A stretch of DNA of 64,000 bases from NCBI GenBank assembly GCA_963682025.1, contig OY821519.1, positions 1,406,001-1,470,000 on the forward strand, read 5' to 3'. Shown in pieces: positions 34,377-45,482 of the stretch. This DNA is from Cordilura impudica (taxonomy: Eukaryota; Arthropoda; Insecta; Diptera; Scathophagidae). Both the position numbers and the translations under genes were made by a program. Every line of letters begins with the position of its first letter. The first letter of the stretch is position 1. The notes under the pieces were generated by a model, which saw only the letters and a program-made list of their open reading frames with translations, was not told the DNA's origin and made no database searches.

Positions 34377-34467
34377 TTGGGGTGTGCTTCTGTATGGCAA
34401 TCGATTGTTACATCAGTGCCAGCAGGTGCTCCAACAAGTTGATTTGGAACCCAAATCATTGGTGAAA
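34377..34467 (-). CDS. DIP-family gene, coding exon 6 (first half of Ig3)
   Basis: Residues 242-271 plus two bases of K272. Encodes FSPMIWVPNQLVGAPAGTDV then TIDCHTEAHP with the first Ig3 cysteine C265. Acceptor ATTAG|TT, donor CCAA|GTAGGT. Phase 2 at the end matches the single base opening exon 7. Confidence 0.93.
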
Positions 34468-35378
34468 CTAATATACAAAAAAAAAAATACGAAAAAAATT
34501 AAAGAACGCTTAACCAACTGTCTTTTGCATGTAGTCTAAATATTTATTTTGAAATCCTTGTAGATCTGATACCTTGGATTTTTATGAAAAATATCATTTA
34601 CAGTTTACGTGCCAAGCTTAGGAACTACTTTAACCGAACAAAACAAAAAAAAAAAAACAAAAAAAGACGTGTAAAGAATTATCAAGTTTATATTTTTTAA
34701 TAAATTAAGCGAAACAAAGGCACTCAAACAAAGAAAAAAGTGTTACCGTCTCTTGGTGGATACGAAGTTTAATATTTTCCGAAACGAACATAAACATCAA
34801 TTTTATGTTTTCTTTTTTACTACTTCTACTTCTACTACTACAGACTAAAGTGCAATTTTTCAAATGGCACTTGGTACGTGACTCTGGTTCTAATACACGT
34901 CTTTTGATAGCAGTTGGTAAGAGTACAGTTTCTTCTAACAAAATCATTCAGTAATTGACTATGCACTTTATCAACTGGCATACAGCATTCTCATTTGGAT
35001 GAAAAACTAAATGAATTAATAAAAGAAATGTCAAACACTTTTTGAAAATCTTGTTAAAAAAAACACGTTGTCCAAAACTGTACTCGTTCGTATGTAGTTG
35101 TTTGTACCTGATGTCTGGAAAATAAAACATTTTGTTGCTTAACTAAAATTGGAAAATAGTTTCTTCCATGTGCCCTTAAAATTTCAAAGCTTAATGTCAG
35201 TCGTTTATTATACAACGGGCTATACACATACACACACACATACACACAGTCATATACACTTGTTTATTTATACATGTTTTCATACATACGAGTATCACAT
35301 CAGCACATGCATATGGTATGACTGTGCTTATGTTTGTGTACACAACCACAACCTAAAAGTCATCCATCTATTACTTAC
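34468..35378. other. DIP intron 5, no transposon recognised
   Basis: Polypyrimidine and A-rich tracts (34640-34665), an ACACACAC tract at 35228-35250, and no coding signal. The several 60-85-codon ORFs on both strands are by-products. Confidence 0.6.
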
Positions 35379-35507
35379 ACTCAACATCCAGTATTATACG
35401 CTTTGATACAGAAGGTGGTACTCCATTGGTGGCGATACATAGATAGGCACCCATTTCGTTGCGACTTACTTTGGTCAATGGCAACACTTCACCATCGTAG
35501 ACCAACA
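35379..35507 (-). CDS. DIP-family gene, coding exon 5 (second half of Ig2)
   Basis: Residues 199-241 plus one base. Starts VLVYDGEVLPLTKVSRNEMG and contains GAYLCIATNG with C222 and the linker KRIILDVE. Acceptor CGGTAG|TG, donor GAGT|GTAAGT. Reading upstream in frame past the acceptor would remain open for a few codons, but the phase with exon 4 fixes the junction. Confidence 0.93.
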
Positions 35508-36072
35508 CTACCGACATGGATGTATTGCAAGAGACAGAAAAAAAAAATTACATTTGCATAGAACAACAATATCCAGGACATTCATTGATGATAGTTTGCC
35601 AGAGCAGAATTTTTATTCCGGTGTTCATGTTTTTATGTTGTTGCACATTTTCCGAAAATAAAATAAAAAACACATACATATATAAATTGTCAGCATATTG
35701 TTTGCACACAACAGTGGAGTGGCAGAGACAGGAACCCGAAGTCGTAGATAAATATGCATTGTTATGTAATAGTTACGTCCAGGTATTATGAATACATTGC
35801 AAATGAAAAGCAGCAGAGTAAAGAAAAAAAAGAAAAACAAAAACAAAAACAAAAAATAATGTTTCGAAACATTGCAGTGATTTTTTATAGCAATTTTTGG
35901 CAGCATTGAGTTTGTAGTTTAGGTCGAAAGGATTTGCATATGAGGTCATCAATTCCAAAAGAGATTAAAGAGACAATTTAAAAATAGAGAAAACAGATTT
36001 TTTTACAACTTTGTTCATGTTTTTTTTTTTTTAGTTTTTCATGTTCTGTTTGAGGGATTATATTTAAATTAC

Positions 36073-36234
36073 CTTTCTTTTTCTTTTCCACTGCTATCTC
36101 TTCGCCATCTTCTCTACGCCATATTATTTTCGGAGCTGGAAAGCCATCTGCCCTGCAGGTCATATTAATATTTTGATTTTCTCTAACAGCCACCGATGAG
36201 GGCGTACTCTCAATATCTAAAATGTTCGGTGGCA
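36073..36234 (-). CDS. DIP-family gene, coding exon 4 (first half of Ig2)
   Basis: Residues 145-198 plus one base. Follows a 64-bp intron. Begins VPPNILDIESTPSSVAVREN, with C171 and core W183 in KIIWRRE, ending in a lysine run (VEKKKK). N168 in NMT is a possible glycosylation site. Acceptor CACACAG|TG, donor AAAG|GTAATT. Confidence 0.95.
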
Positions 36235-36298
36235 CTGTGTGGAAAAGACATATTTCAATTTGATGAACAACATCTATCTACGAACGTATTATTCTTAC

Positions 36299-36506
36299 CT
36301 ACTACTTGCAAATAGCCGACTTGACTTATCATGGGATTTGTGTTCACTTGACACATGTAATAGCCACGATCGTCTTGATGGGCCTGATTCACATGCAACA
36401 GCCAAGTGTTTGCATTGTCGTAAGTGATGCTATAACGTGGTATTCTCGAGATAACATGTCGATGTATTGTCAAAATCATTTGTCTATCAATATGTATCCA
36501 TGCAAC
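36299..36506 (-). CDS. DIP-family gene, coding exon 3 (second half of Ig1)
   Basis: Residues 76-144 plus one base. Acceptor CCTTAG|GTTGCA, donor GTAG|GTAAGA. Begins VAWIHIDRQMILTIHRHVIS with core W78; contains the DxGxYxC signature DDRGYYMC (C127), then NTNPMISQVGYLQVV. These hydrophobic and aromatic surface residues lie in the region that forms the Dpr-DIP interface in known structures (family knowledge). Starts in phase 0, ends in phase 1. Confidence 0.95.
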
Positions 36507-37399
36507 CTAAGGCCAGCAAAATACAAATAGTCAGATGAGTTGAAATAAAGTGCTTTGTTGAATAGAGTTTAATCGAAATCCAACAATCTATTGTTATATA
36601 ATTTTCTATGTATGCATGTTAACATTTTTATACGAAATATGTTTAGTTTCTCGTAGATATACAACTTTGATAATGTAGCCTCCTGTAGTACGAGTATGTA
36701 CTCGTACTGAAAACACTGAAAAGTCTTAAGTCAGAAAGACCAACAACAATGTTTACTTTACGGGCAATAACAAAGTTTAACGATAAATGGCATTTCTCGT
36801 ATTCGTATATGTAGAAGATAATTCATTTGTCATTTGTTTCGTCCAAACTTTCTTTACAACACATAGTTGCAAAGAATGTTGAGCAATTCAATGTGTTTTT
36901 TTTTTATCTTGGTCGCTTTGGATTTCTTTCGTACCTTTAAGTTTTTGATATACAGTGTACCACAAAAGTTTGCGGACGGTCACAATTTTAAATGTTATTT
37001 CAACAGCTGCTATTTTTCAGTGAACAACTTTTATAATAAATTTTGACCGAGTAAAAGTACGAAAAGTTTTAGTTAAGTTAAAGAAAGAGCGCATGAAAAT
37101 AATTAAAAACTGCCTAAAAATATACCAAATTACGTTTTTAATCTTGAAACTGGTGCCAAGTATAACACTAGCCACAAATGGGGAAAAATAATTTTTCCTT
37201 AAATGACCACCATGCTTTTTTTTTGAGCCGTTATAGTCACCTAAGTGCAAAAACATCATTATTAAAAATTCTATTCTTTTAATTTTTTTTTTTTTTTAAT
37301 TTTAGATTATTTTACCCATTATTTATTATACTATTAATTTACTATTATTTATCCATCCTATTATGAAATTAAAAAAAAATCGATCCAAGTAGAAATAAG
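36507..37399. other. DIP intron 2, right part beside exon 3
   Basis: AT-rich; ACTCGTA/TACGAGT words near 36690-36710. No repeat copy or ORF that I can support before the retrotransposon at 37400. Confidence 0.5.
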
Positions 37400-39737
37400 G
37401 AAATAAAAAAAACTTAAACTTAACTTCAAGCCACTTCCCATCGAATTGGAAAATAGCTAAAGTCATTCCAATACCCAAGCTGGCTCCGATTATAGACCAA
37501 TAGCTATTCATCCATTTCTCTCTAAAGCAGTGGTGGCCATCGAGAGAATTGAGTTAGTAATAGTATTTATGAGCATGTGCTAGTTGTACTACACGAAATC
37601 CATGGACGTAACAAAATGCCGATATTAAATAGGTTTGTGTAGATTTTATATGAATGTTTATATGAATGCATAAAAGGGAAAATAGTTGAGTTCACAAAGA
37701 ATATGGTAAAATTTTAAATATATTTTGTTGTTTTAAATTTTAAATCTTACATTCTGAAAATGTAAAACAAAATCTGAAGAACATTTAATCTCTTTTATCC
37801 ATAAGTTTGAAGTTTATTAAATCAAATAAGTAATAATAAATAATTAATTTATTTAAAAAAACACTAAATAGCAAAACTTAAAAATATAAGAAATTTCAAA
37901 GGTTATTAAGTGGTATGTTACCAAAAACTAGAAAACTTACCAGCCTGCAGTAACTGGATATAGATTATCAAGTCTTCGAAATTTTCACAACATTTTTGGT
38001 TTCTTTTAAACAAATATTTTCTGTGTACCTATTAAACAAAAATATATATGAATTTCAAAAGGCAATACGACATAGACCTGCTTTGTTCAAAAGCTTTCAT
38101 AAGACTGAATGAAATTGTTGTTTACTTTTACTCTTTGGTGAGTATTTTTGTTTTCGTTCGGCTGTATATATATATAAGAAGCCGAGCACCAGCGTGTTTG
38201 GCACGGCCTTCACTGCTCTAAAGTATTCGAGCGAATTATGCATAAACGAATGACTAGTTTCTTCGATGACAATAACTTGCTAACAGATCATCAATCTGGG
38301 TTCAGAAGGAAACACAGCTGCCTAACAGCCTAAGTTGATGTTACAGAGGAGATTAGGGAGAAACTTGATGATGGCAAGACTATATTTTTAATACTTTTAG
38401 ATCATTCAAAAGCGTTTGATAGCGTGGATCATAACAGTCTTTGTTACAAACTTAAAAACTTTTCAAATTTTTCTTCGAACGCTACTCAGTTATTGTCAAC
38501 ATACCTACGTGGCAAGTATCAATATGTTGAAACTAGAATCCAAAATTCAAAGACACTGCCTGTAGCAAGGGGCATACCTCAGGGGTCCATTGTTGGGCCA
38601 CTATTATTCTCATTGTACTCAAATGATCTCCCAGGCATTTTAACAAATTGTAATGTAAGAATGTACCCGAGTGACGTTCAACTTTATACCAGCTGTAATA
38701 ATGCCCTAATCGACCAGTGTATTATTTATATTAATCAGCAACTCCACCGTATTTATACATGGGTAACGGCAAATGGTTTAGAGATAAATCCGAAAAAATC
38801 TAAATGCACTGAAATTCAAAAGCGACTTTTCAAACTAAATATTACACCTAATATAATTATAAATAGTCAGAAAATTTAAATCGTAAAATCTGCTAAGAAT
38901 CTAGGTATATTTTTTAACGACACTCTTAAATGGTCGAACCACATTAACTATGCATGTGGTCGTACTTTCTCTATGACTAGAGCACTGTGGCAAACCCAGC
39001 ACTGTACACCTATGAAAATAAGAATCCTACTTGCCAAAACTTATCTGATGCCTGTTTTACTGTATGGTTGTGAGCTATTTGCGAAATGTGATACAATTAG
39101 TAAAAGGAAATTAAACGTTGCATTTAACAACATAATCATTTATGTGTATGGACTTAATAGACGTTCTAGTGTATCTTTGTTTTCATCTCAGGTATATGGC
39201 GTTACTTTAGATAATCTTCTTTATATAAGAGTTTTAGTTTTTTTTACATAAAATAGTGTATACCCACAAACCGGATCATCTGTACAACAAACTTTATATT
39301 TTAGATATAAGCAGGGGAAAAAGAATTAGATCAATTAGATATAAAAGTTTAATATCGGAGTGGCATTGCTACATATTCGCAGTATCTCTCTGGAATTCTA
39401 TACCCCATAGCTGTCAACTTTTAAGTAACGCACGAAAATTTAGAGAAAATATTTTTAAACTGTTTTCGGCATAACAATTTAAAACATTAAATATTATTCG
39501 ATTTTATAATATATTTGATTAAATTAAATTTCAAATATTTCAACTTTATTCTTTAATTTTAATCTTATTGTTCTTTGCATTTTATATAAATTTTTAATTA
39601 GTTATTAAGTTATTAATTTATTGATCATTTTATAATTTTAAATACAATCAGTTCGATACTGCAAAATAAGACTTTTAGTCTTATGTATGGAGCAGTTCCA
39701 ATAAATAAATAAATAAATAAATAAAATAAATAAATAA
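37400..39737 (+). mobile_element. Non-LTR retrotransposon, 5'-truncated, with nested hAT MITE
   Basis: Plus-strand RT: HFPSNWKIAKVIPIPK at 37432, then GSDYRPIAIHPFLSK up to the insert. It continues at 38224 (VFERIMHKRMTSFFDDNNLL, DHQSGFRRKHSC, HSKAFDSVDHNSL) and has the motif GIPQGSIVGPLLFSLYSNDL near 38570. The catalytic box reads YPSD where YADD is expected (near 38665). The C-terminal part follows to 39474. The open parts are 151, 92 and 72 codons. The element ends in an (AAAT)n tail at 39702-39737. Oriented opposite to the DIP gene, in intron 2. Confidence 0.82.
37528..38215. mobile_element. hAT-type MITE with perfect 8-bp target duplication
   Basis: 688 bp with CTCTAAAG directly repeated at 37520-37527 and 38216-38223. 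Ends CAGTGGTGGCC and, reversed, CAGTGAAGGCC. The interior is AT-rich with no ORF. Removing it and one repeat restores the RT reading frame FLSKVFERI exactly, which proves the boundaries. Confidence 0.92.
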
Positions 39738-39867
39738 AAGTGTATGTGAAATCCCTAAACTAGAATAGTGCCCAAATTTACGGTAAAAAAATCAAAACTA
39801 GGTACTTTCACTTTATCAGGAATAAATACGAATTTGTACATGGATTTTCAAGAAAAAAAAAATCATG

Positions 39868-40100
39868 TGAGTCCGATCACAGGGGAGATGTGTAAACATC
39901 TGGTAATAAATAAAATGCAGAAAACAGCGACAAAAAGGTTATTTCATATAATAATTTTTTCACCAAACAATCATAAGTCATACCGATTTGTCTAATGGTC
40001 ACATTTTACGCGTAAGATGTTTTTGTGATTGTATTGTGAAATAGAAATTTACCCTCCTTCGCGTACAAATGTTTACACATCAAAAATATTTTATTTCTAT
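39868..40100 (-). mobile_element. Family D short TIR element, both ends present
   Basis: Inner ends GATGTGTAAACATCT (39887-39901) and its inverse ATGTTTACACATC (40071-40083), with about 170 bp between. The interior contains TTACGCGTAA-like and GATTGTATTGTG blocks shared with 5440-5610. The outer CCGATCACAGGGGA block at 39873 also occurs at 25979. Too small to code; likely a MITE. Confidence 0.65.
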
Positions 40101-40904
40101 TATATACAGCTTTACGCTTAAATACTCAAACTCGTAAGAATTTGTGGCTTTCTATTTTTTGTGAATTTTTTGAATTAAAAAATTTTATAATTAAAAAAAC
40201 AACTTTTTTTCCACTTGTGCCTCAATAATTCCATAACTGATGGCTATATCAAAAAATAATATTAGGAGCACTTCAAGCTGTTGTAATTTAAATTTTTTTT
40301 TGAAGTATTGTATAACAAAATCGAAAGCGTCGTTCCAAAGTTACGAAAAGATGTATGCAGCAGCCTCTTCAATAATCTAAAATTTTAGAAACAAATTTAA
40401 AAAAAAATTTAAATAATGATGATTAGGTGACTTTAGCGGATCAAAAAAATATACTGGTTATCAAACGAATTTTTGCTTGTCGCATAGTCTAATATAGTAA
40501 TTTTGACTTAACTGCATTTTCTTAAGTGCACTTTACCTATAACTGCACAAAATTTTTGTTTCGGTTTTTATTTTCAGAATTCAATTCAATTCACGTTACC
40601 TTCATTGACACAAGGAAATTTAACAATTTAGGAAATAATGCTAACTACCCAAAATTATTTATTTCTGCAAAATGATGTTTACAATCATGAAAATGAAAGC
40701 GCGCGCTATACATTTTGAAGGATTATTTTCTTCCCACTTAACGCCTACACTTTTATGCTCCACAAAACTTTATCTCTTAAATCGTTCTCAAAGATTACTA
40801 TTTAATAACAAAATCAAAAATGTTATTATTTTTTATCCAGTTAAAACAGTAAAAACAACAAAAATAAGTCGTCTGAAGGCTTCTATGCTATTTAAGAATA
40901 CTCG
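40101..40904. other. DIP intron 2, no gene recognised
   Basis: AT-rich. An 89-codon ORF at 40672-40941 has no motif I know and runs into the family B copy, so I do not call it. Confidence 0.45.
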
Positions 40905-41880
40905 CAGATTCCAGCGCTCGAAATTCGAGTGCAAAGTCTAGGCAGCTTTATTTTTCAACTTAGCCAATTCACAAACCAACACTTTTATGGTTCATTATTG
41001 TTGTGAATAAAGATAACAAACTCATAACAAACACATTATCACATTTAATAAACACAGACATAGCATATGTATTAGGGCGGGTCGATTTGTAGGGAGGCAA
41101 AAAAAAATCGCTCAAGTGACAAGGAAAATCATATTCTAGGGATCAAAATAATAAACTTTGCCCAAGAACCATACCTCTAAAACGAATTCTGTTGTCCCGA
41201 CTTTTGACCTGTCTGTCCGTCTGTCTGTCGGCCATGGGGCAACCCCATTCCCCCTCATGTAATTGATCCGAAACTTGGCCCATAGTCTTGTTGTGACAAC
41301 AGATTAATTTTAGGGTAGTCACGCAGAGTCACTTATAGTCACGGAGTGATCTAAAAGTTATTTACCCTCACCCGATCGATCTTTTTGAATGACATAACAT
41401 AGTCAAAGCGTATGATTATTATTAGCAGAGTAGAAGATACGTATACGTATGAGTGTTAATTTTAATATTAAAACAAACATAGTCCGCCCAATTCTAAACA
41501 AAAAATGGTGATTTTTTGAAATGTTGGTATGGGAAACCCCCCAGGGGGTTCCAGGGAGTGTGCCACTAGTATACATTTTGACTCGATTGGGGCATTCTAA
41601 GTTGGTCAAAGTGAGACAGACAGACAGACAGATAAAGTCGAGACATCAGAATTCGTTTTAGAGGTATGGTTCCATGGGCAAAGTTTCTTATTTTGATTCC
41701 TAGAGTACGATTTTCCTTGTCACTTGGGCACTATGTACGTGTTAGTGGCAACTTTAAATGCCACATACTCAAAATAAAGAAAAAAAAATTAAAAATCTGT
41801 AAATCTGCAAGCGACTAAAACGAAATCCCTTTCAAATAATATATGCTTGGTCAAAATCGGTATAAAACGGTAGAACAAAA
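40905..41880 (-). repeat. Family B copy interrupted by a TIR element
   Basis: The first piece, 40905-41066, starts with CGCTCGAAATTCGAGTGCAAA. The second piece, 41731-41880, starts GTGTTAGTGGCAACTTTAAA and ends TCGGTATAAAACGGTAGAAC. The break lies in the middle of the CATACATAAAATTATACAAT region of the uninterrupted copy at 49300-49680. Confidence 0.75.
41068..41731. mobile_element. TIR element with about 115-bp inverted ends
   Basis: Left arm (41111-41228) and right arm (41612-41730) are inverted copies. They share CAAGTGACAAGGAAAATCAT (one change), AACTTTGCCCA, ACCATACCTCTAAAACGAAT, and a GTCT/GACA tract at the inner end. A further TTAGGGCGGGTCGATTTG stretch lies outside the left arm only. 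The interior carries an inverted copy of the GTGAC module of 9652-10025 and TACGTATACGTA. No transposase; large MITE. A 68-codon ORF inside is not a gene. Confidence 0.78.
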
Positions 41881-42419
41881 CAAAATATTATAGACAAAAC
41901 TTTACTTTTTTTCTTAATAACTCATCTGATATTAAGCAGACTTGTATTTTTAAAATGTTTTTATATTTCTAATAAAATAATAAACATAAGTATCAAATTT
42001 CAGTAAAATCCATCAAAAGCTGTAGGAATTACATACGTAGTTGCAGGGGTGTATGCGGGAATTTGATTAGTACATATGTATGAACATTAGGGGTGTAATG
42101 AAATCTACCCTAGCATTGCGTATATAAAAAAACCTACATCAATTTTTAATGATACTAAAGTAATTCAAAGAAGGTGATGTCAAAATTTCTATTTCTGGTT
42201 GCGTTTTCGTGTTGTTACCCAAAAAAAAGTATCTCTTTAAAAACTAACCTTTATCGTCCATGTATTCCAAGGCTTCAATTAACTGTGGTAATGAATAGTA
42301 AAATATTTGTACAAACAACTGCAGTCTTTTGCCAGATTGTCGCTTTTTTGAAATATATTTGACAAAATTCGTGTCCTTTTTAAATACCATCGAAAATAAT
42401 TACATATTACTTAAATGGT
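41881..42419. other. DIP intron 2, no gene recognised
   Basis: Nothing supportable; leads into the 5' truncation point of the retrotransposon. Confidence 0.4.
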
Positions 42420-43712
42420 CGCAAAAATATTTCTTATTTCTACAATTTTTAATGGAATATTTAGAGACAAATTAAAGGTACGTGATGCGCATTGGACATA
42501 AATTGTGCTGGGATACAATAGAGAAAATTAATAACAGTTTGCAAAATAAGTTTTTAATTATTGAAAAATATTCCTTAGACTGGCATATGAAAATAAATTT
42601 AAACAAATGCGAGTATATTCTTTTCAGACCACCAGTTGGGAAATGCAACAGCAATATAAGAAGAAACTGGAAATCTTTTGGTATAAAATCAATTAATAAT
42701 ATAAATATTCCAGTAAAGCAAACTGTTAAATTATTAGGTATTCATCTAGATAAATTTCTGTACTTTCACAATCATATAAACCAACAACTAACTAAAGCTA
42801 AAAATGCATTTTTCATGTATAAAAATTATTTTTTTCTAAATATATACAATCAAGGGTTAAAATTATAATGTACCAATCTTTAATAAGACCAGTTCTATCA
42901 TATGATTGCCAAACATGGTTTAACATATCTCCTTCATATATGGAGAAGATACGCATATTCGAAAGGAAATGCCTCAGGCATTGCACGTCTTTATATAGAC
43001 CTCAGAGTAGTAACTACAAAAAATTTATAGCAAACAAAATTCTTTATGAAAAAGCTCAGATATCCAGATTTGATAATTTCATTATTCATATCATAAGAGA
43101 TCACATTTTAAGTAGTATGTTTACCACCGAAAATAACTTGACCATGGCTACCTACTATGTTTCCGAAGGGTACATTTCAAAAACATTACTAAATGGACAT
43201 GTTCCACCGGAAGCTTTTCCTTTCCTTGATAGAAATGGTTTTATTTAAAATGAAGATGGCATTCCTATAATTTACCATATTTATAGGCGAGCCAATATCA
43301 AAACAATAAATTGTAATGAACTAACGTCAGAAAATTGTCGATTTGACACAAGTATTTATTCGGATGATAAAAATCTTAAACATAATATAAACCTTAAAAA
43401 ATATTGGTGGCTCACCCAATAATTATCCTTTTTAATTTTAACCCTTGACCTTATTTTCTTATTCTAGCCAATATAAAAGTAAGTTTTTGTTAGCCTTTTT
43501 ACTTACATATAATCTTATATTTACTTGCTACCTTGTATTTATGTATAAGGGATAGAAAAAAATAACATTACTATTAAATAAATATTATACTTGAGAGCTC
43601 GCTAAAATGGGACTTTGTATATAAAATAAGTTATATTTATACTTTTTGTTTATTTGGAGTTTGTAATTATATCTTTCATTATAAATAAATAAACGATTAA
43701 AAAAAAAAAAAT
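42420..43712 (+). mobile_element. 5'-truncated non-LTR retrotransposon (RT thumb and C-terminus)
   Basis: 128 open codons at 42482-42868 (YSLDWHMKINLNKCEYILF, VKQTVKLLGIHLDKFLYFHN), then, one base overlapping in another frame, 126 codons at 42868-43248 (MYQSLIRPVLSYDCQTWFNI, IFERKCLRHCTSLYRP). A further 170 bp continue after a stop. Typical of the region after the palm domain in Jockey-like elements. It ends with an AATAAATAAACG and poly-A run at 43681-43712. Only two lesions are visible, so this is a young but truncated copy. Confidence 0.78.
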
Positions 43713-43888
43713 AGTGCTGCGATATGTTTGTCTTATTATGCCGTCCAGATATGTTTGCGGCACCACCATCCCCTTATCCTCTCAATATATTCAAATCAAG
43801 GCCTAGGCTGTTGACTGTCTAAAGTAAAAATTGTTCAAATTATTTTCCTATTGTTACATTTATATCGACAAATTTAAAAAAATATTAA

Positions 43889-44227
43889 TAGGCTAGGCGA
43901 TTCCTTGTGGCTGATTTTGACCAAACGTATACTATTTGAAAGGTATTTCTTTTTAGCCGTTTTGCAGATTTACGTATCTTTAAATTTTTTCCTTTATTTT
44001 GAGTAAATTGCATTTAAAGTTACCTCTAACACATACATAAAGTTATACAATGCTATGTGTGTGTTGTTTAAATTTGTTAACGTGTTTGTAATAAAAATGA
44101 GTTTGTTTTTTGTGTTGATTTGGGAATTAGCTATAATTGATTAGTATACTTTTAGGGTCTTTATTTAATGAAAAAATAAAATTTCCTAGAATTTGCGCTC
44201 GAATTTCGAGGACTGGAATATGCTAGT
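43889..44227 (+). repeat. Family B copy
   Basis: AATATTAATAGGCTAGGCGA at the start and CGCTCGAATTTCGAGGACTG near the end, in the same arrangement as 655-1024. 44228-44720 holds nothing further that I recognise. Confidence 0.8.
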
Positions 44228-44720
44228 TTTAAAAAATATTCCTTAATTTCAATCGAAACTTTTCAAAAAAAAAAACTAACGTACAAAATCTTATTTTTTC
44301 CACTGATGTCAGCTTATATAGAAAATAAAACTTCTTTGACAATGTTTTTTTTAATTCTTTTCCAATTGCACTTATTATATCATTTTATATAAACGGATTA
44401 TTATAGGAGGCATTTTTTAGTGCTTTTACTAAAATATTTTTAAATACCTCTTGGCCTATATCTCAAAAGAGCTCTAAAGTTTCCATCATTTTCGGTCGGT
44501 TCTGTAACTGACAAGATGTTTATTATTTATTGTTTAGTTTAAATTACAAAATTAATTTTAATTTAATTTTAATTTAATTTATTTCATTATTTTTCCATTA
44601 CAACAAGATTTACAATCTTATAATTAAAGTAATGGATTTTTACAAAGTAGTTTAGGATATTATTGTAATATATTTTCGAAAATAAACTATTTATTTTTGA
44701 ATTGAATAAATGAATGCATA

Positions 44721-45482
44721 CAAGAGGCCGGCTCAATAATTCCGTGACTTTTTAAATGAGACACGGTTTTTTTTGCAAAAAAAAAAATTGTATTTTTCAA
44801 CACAATCTCCTTTGCACTTAGTCCAACGTTTCTCCAATTTTTGTATCCCTTCCAAAAAATAGGATTTTTCGAAGTCCATAAAACAGAAATTTGCTTGATC
44901 AATAATTTAATCGTTGGAGCTAAATCTCTTTCCGGAGAATATGGTGGATCAGGTACCAATTCGTAGCCCAGTTCATGGAATTTTGCCATTGAGACTGCAC
45001 TCGTGTGTACCCGTTCATTATCTTGATGAAAAAAAATTTTTTCTTGGCCATATGGGGTCGTTTTTTTTTAAATCCTCTCCTACTCTTTGATCGGCCAACA
45101 CCATATCGTGTATTTTTTTGACATATTTCGGGGTATTGACCTCAATTGGCCGCACAGAACGTTCAGCGTCATTTGTATTTGTGCGACCACAACGATAGTC
45201 AGTAAACCACTTTTTTACCATTGAAAACGATGATGCGGAGTCCCCATAGTATTTATAAAGCTTTTCCTTGGTTTGATTGACGGTCTTTTTTCGTAAAATA
45301 TTATATTTAACCAGCACTCGAAATTCACTTTTTTACATTTAAAAAAAAACACAAGGTTGTATGTCCCGAACAGCTGTTAAACGCTAAGTAAATGACGGAA
45401 ATTGCTCACAATTTTACAGTGTTGCATTTCATATAACTACGAGAGAAGTTCGAAAAGTCACGGACTTATTGATGCGCCCTCG
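44721..45482 (-). mobile_element. Internally deleted mariner (third mariner lineage)
   Basis: 762 bp between TA dinucleotides (44719-44720, 45483-45484). Inverted ends: CAAGAGGCCGGCTCAATAAT and, reversed, CGAGGGCGCATCAATAAGTC, both continuing CCGTGACTTTT. The minus strand encodes the transposase N-terminus (LRKKTVNQTKEKLYKYYGDS, RCGRTNTNDAERSVRPIEV) joined by a deletion of roughly half the protein to the C-terminal part (MAKFHELGYELVPDPPYSPE). The first two catalytic aspartates' surroundings are lost or shortened. Such deletion derivatives are typical of mariner. Confidence 0.88.

Noticed and set aside
35149..35791. Plus-strand ORFs of 75-91 codons across DIP exon 5 and introns
   Set aside because: Antisense shadows with translated CA repeat; the minus-strand exon explains the open frame.
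40672..40941. 89-codon ORF starting MMFTIMKMKARAIHFEG
   Set aside because: No recognisable domain, runs into a family B repeat, and lies in a DIP intron; not enough evidence.
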